From contig JBBSJP010000054.1 in the NCBI GenBank assembly GCA_038257155.1, positions 1 through 31,378 on the forward strand: DNA of 31,378 nt, read 5' to 3'. The position numbers and the translations under genes are program-made. Position 1 is the stretch's first letter; each line of letters begins with the position of its first letter. Shown piece after piece: positions 29,801 through 31,378 of the stretch. The DNA comes from JANJTY01 sp038257155 (GTDB lineage: Bacteria; Pseudomonadota; Gammaproteobacteria; Xanthomonadales; Xanthomonadaceae). Under the pieces are notes generated by a model. That model was given only the letters and a program-made list of their open reading frames with translations, did not search any database and had not been told where the DNA came from.

Positions 29801-30895
29801 ATGAAAAAGAAGCTGCTCTGCTGCGCCTTTCTTGGAGTGTTCGGATCGAGCGCCCTGCTCGCCGACGACTTCTTCTATGACGACCGCTGGTACGTTGCGG
29901 GCACGGTCACCCACAACTTCTACGACGACGAACGCGATATCCGCAACTCGCAGGGCCTGGGTCTCGGCGTGGGCAAGTTCTTCGCCCCGCGTTGGTCGTT
30001 CGATCTTGAGCTCAACTACGCCAACCCAATGCAGAACGACACCGAACTGCTGTGGAGCCAGTTCGGAGCAGGTGTCACCGGCCGTTACCACTGGCGCAAC
30101 GAGGACAGCACCTGGTGGCCGTATGTGGCGTTCGGCGCCGGCGCACAGCGTCACGAAGACGAGTACTCCAGCCTGACTGGCGGACCGCCACGTGATCGCA
30201 CGGGCAACAACCTCGCAACCAAGCTGGGTATTGGTCTGCAAGGTGACTACAGCCGCACCTCATGGCGCTTCGAAGTTGCCACTCGTCAGGACTTTGACGA
30301 TGACGGCAGCAGTGGCAACAGCGGCAGCTACTTCAACGACTGGAACGCTGGTCTGACCGTGCTGGTGAAGCTCGGCCCAGACCCGCAGCGCCCGGTTGCG
30401 CCGCCGCCCCCGCCGCCCGAGCAGCCGCCGGTCAATCCCTGTGCCGATATGGACAGCGATGGCGACGGTGTCAACGATTGCAACGACAAGTGCGCCAACA
30501 CGCCTGCCGGAACCATTGTTGGTCCGGACGGTTGCCCGGTGCCGGTCACCATCGACCTGCGCGGCGTGAACTTCGACTTCGACAAGGCCACCCTGCGCCC
30601 GGATGCTGTCACCACCCTCAACGAGGCAGTGGAAATCCTGAAGCGCTATCCGGAGCTACGCGTTGAGGTTGCTGGCCACACCGATCTTTGCGGTGCAGAA
30701 GTCTACAACCAGGGTCTGTCCGAGCGTCGCGCCCAGGCCGTGTATGACTTCCTCGGCAACAACGGAATCAGCGGTTCGCGCCTTTCCGGCCCGACCGGCT
30801 ACGGTGAGTCGCGTCCGCTCGAGCCCACCTCGCAGAGCTTCCCGGCCTGCAAGAGCGAGACCAACCGCCGCACCGAGTTGAACGTTCAGAACTAA
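29801..30895 (+). CDS. OmpA-family outer membrane protein
   Basis: OmpA-type proteins anchor the outer membrane to peptidoglycan. The 364-residue product has a signal peptide (1-21), a beta-barrel region (25-190, with GLGLGVGKFFAPRWSFDLEL), a proline-rich hinge (199-211), one thrombospondin-3-like acidic repeat DMDSDGDGVNDCNDKC (216-231) and an OmpA C-terminal domain (250-364). VNFDFDKATLRPDA, GHTDLCGAEVYNQGLSERRA, with Asp295 and Arg310 as the diaminopimelate-binding pair, mark that domain. Cys297 and Cys350 could form a disulphide. GGAG before ATG 29801 sets the start, and a strong terminator ends the unit. Confidence 0.95.
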   Translation: MKKKLLCCAFLGVFGSSALLADDFFYDDRWYVAGTVTHNFYDDERDIRNSQGLGLGVGKFFAPRWSFDLELNYANPMQNDTELLWSQFGAGVTGRYHWRNEDSTWWPYVAFGAGAQRHEDEYSSLTGGPPRDRTGNNLATKLGIGLQGDYSRTSWRFEVATRQDFDDDGSSGNSGSYFNDWNAGLTVLVKLGPDPQRPVAPPPPPPEQPPVNPCADMDSDGDGVNDCNDKCANTPAGTIVGPDGCPVPVTIDLRGVNFDFDKATLRPDAVTTLNEAVEILKRYPELRVEVAGHTDLCGAEVYNQGLSERRAQAVYDFLGNNGISGSRLSGPTGYGESRPLEPTSQSFPACKSETNRRTELNVQN

Positions 30896-30916
30896 GCTTC
30901 ACGCAACACATGGACC

Positions 30917-30950
30917 AAAGCCCGGGGGGTTCGCCCCCCGGGCTTTTTCG
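30917..30950 (+). terminator. Intrinsic terminator after ompA
   Basis: AAAGCCCGGGGGG (30917-30929) pairs perfectly with CCCCCCGGGCTTT (30934-30946) around a TTCG tetraloop, 13 pairs, and runs into TTTTT (30944-30948). This is the clearest terminator in the window. Confidence 0.95.
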
Positions 30951-30966
30951 TTGTTGGCCCGGCGGA

Positions 30967-30995
30967 TTGCCGAGTCCAGGAAAATGCGTCATAAT
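30967..30995 (+). promoter_or_regulatory. Promoter of rplU
   Basis: TTGCCG (30967-30972, four of six) and CATAAT (30990-30995, five of six) are 17 nt apart. Transcription would start near 31002, leaving a leader of about 63 nt before rplU. Confidence 0.65.
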
Positions 30996-31004
30996 TCCGC
31001 TTCT

Positions 31005-31028
31005 CTGTCGGTCGCTTTTGCTCGACAG
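31005..31028 (+). promoter_or_regulatory. Hairpin in the rplU leader
   Basis: CTGTCG (31005-31010) and CGACAG (31023-31028) pair around a 12-nt loop at the predicted 5' end of the rplU mRNA. It is a candidate for autoregulation by L21 or for mRNA protection; no comparison with a known leader was possible. Confidence 0.4.
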
Positions 31029-31064
31029 GGCAGCAATCAGAAGAACTACATAAGGAAAACCATC

Positions 31065-31376
31065 ATGTACGCAGTTGTCGAAACTGGCGGCAAGCAGTAC
31101 CGCGTGATGCAGGGCGAGACCCTGCGCGTGGAGCTGATGGCCGCCGAGCCGGGCAGCACGGTCGAACTTGACCGCGTTCTGCTTCTGGGCGATGGCGAGT
31201 CAGTCACCGTGGGTAGCCCACTGGTGGACGGCGCCAGGGTCACGGCCACGATCAAGAACCACGGCCGCGCGGACAAGATCCGCATCGTCAAATTCCGCCG
31301 CCGCAAGCACCATCGCAAGCAGATGGGCCACCGGCAGCATTACACCGAAATCGAGATCACCGGCATCAACGCCTGA
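31065..31376 (+). CDS. rplU: 50S ribosomal protein L21
   Basis: L21 binds 23S rRNA on the solvent side of the 50S subunit. The 103-residue product has the exact family length, with MYAVVETGGKQYRVMQGETL at the start and KIRIVKFRRRKHHRKQMGHR followed by QHYTEIEITGI near the end, which is the L21 signature. AAGGAAAA lies upstream of ATG 31065, preferred over an in-frame reading from 30951 that covers the promoter. Its usual partner rpmA would lie beyond the window, which ends 2 nt after the stop. Confidence 0.98.
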   Translation: MYAVVETGGKQYRVMQGETLRVELMAAEPGSTVELDRVLLLGDGESVTVGSPLVDGARVTATIKNHGRADKIRIVKFRRRKHHRKQMGHRQHYTEIEITGINA

Positions 31377-31378
31377 TC

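Overview
The window is GC-rich bacterial DNA, apparently from a gammaproteobacterium. A Xanthomonadales/Lysobacterales-type genome fits best: the r-protein sequences are gammaproteobacterial, secY is followed directly by rpsM with no rpmJ between them, and an unlinked accessory block sits between rplQ and rplU. The assignment rests on protein sequence and gene order read by eye, not on a database search.

Positions 1-14340 (all + strand) are the 3' end of tuf followed by the S10, spc and alpha ribosomal-protein superoperon: rpsJ-rplC-rplD-rplW-rplB-rpsS-rplV-rpsC-rplP-rpmC-rpsQ, rplN-rplX-rplE-rpsN-rpsH-rplF-rplR-rpsE-rpmD-rplO-secY, and rpsM-rpsK-rpsD-rpoA-rplQ. Most junctions are 0-24 nt or overlapping. 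A few spacers are long, and most of these carry stem-loops (tuf/rpsJ, rplF/rplR, rplR/rpsE, secY/rpsM, rpoA/rplQ). Promoter-like sequences precede rpsJ and rpsM, and an intrinsic terminator follows rplQ.

Positions 14494-19513 (all - strand) form one apparent seven-gene operon read right to left: SPFH membrane protein, ribbon-helix-helix (Arc-like) protein, a 59-residue DUF4177-like protein, an exported alpha/beta hydrolase, a PH-like membrane protein, an M15B D-Ala-D-Ala carboxypeptidase-like protein and an exported cyclophilin. The theme is cell-envelope upkeep. Two 10-bp repeats one helical turn apart overlap the candidate promoter and are a plausible operator for the operon's own ribbon-helix-helix protein. 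Upstream lie a translationally coupled pair (exported transglutaminase-like protein and exported propeller-like protein, 22102 to 19755, - strand) and the divergent purT.

Positions 23379-31378 contain a cluster of palindromes with a REP-like motif, a SleB-type cell-wall hydrolase, fadH (2,4-dienoyl-CoA reductase), an HxlR-family regulator divergent from an alpha/beta hydrolase across a nested palindrome, a solitary prpD, an OmpA-family porin with its own strong terminator, and rplU at the right edge. I saw no tRNA, rRNA, CRISPR array, insertion sequence or prophage gene. The core genes are ordinary. The parts most worth a second look are the SPFH/RHH/DUF4177 module with its tandem operator-like repeats, the HxlR operator, the palindrome cluster after purT and the structured spacers in the ribosomal operons.
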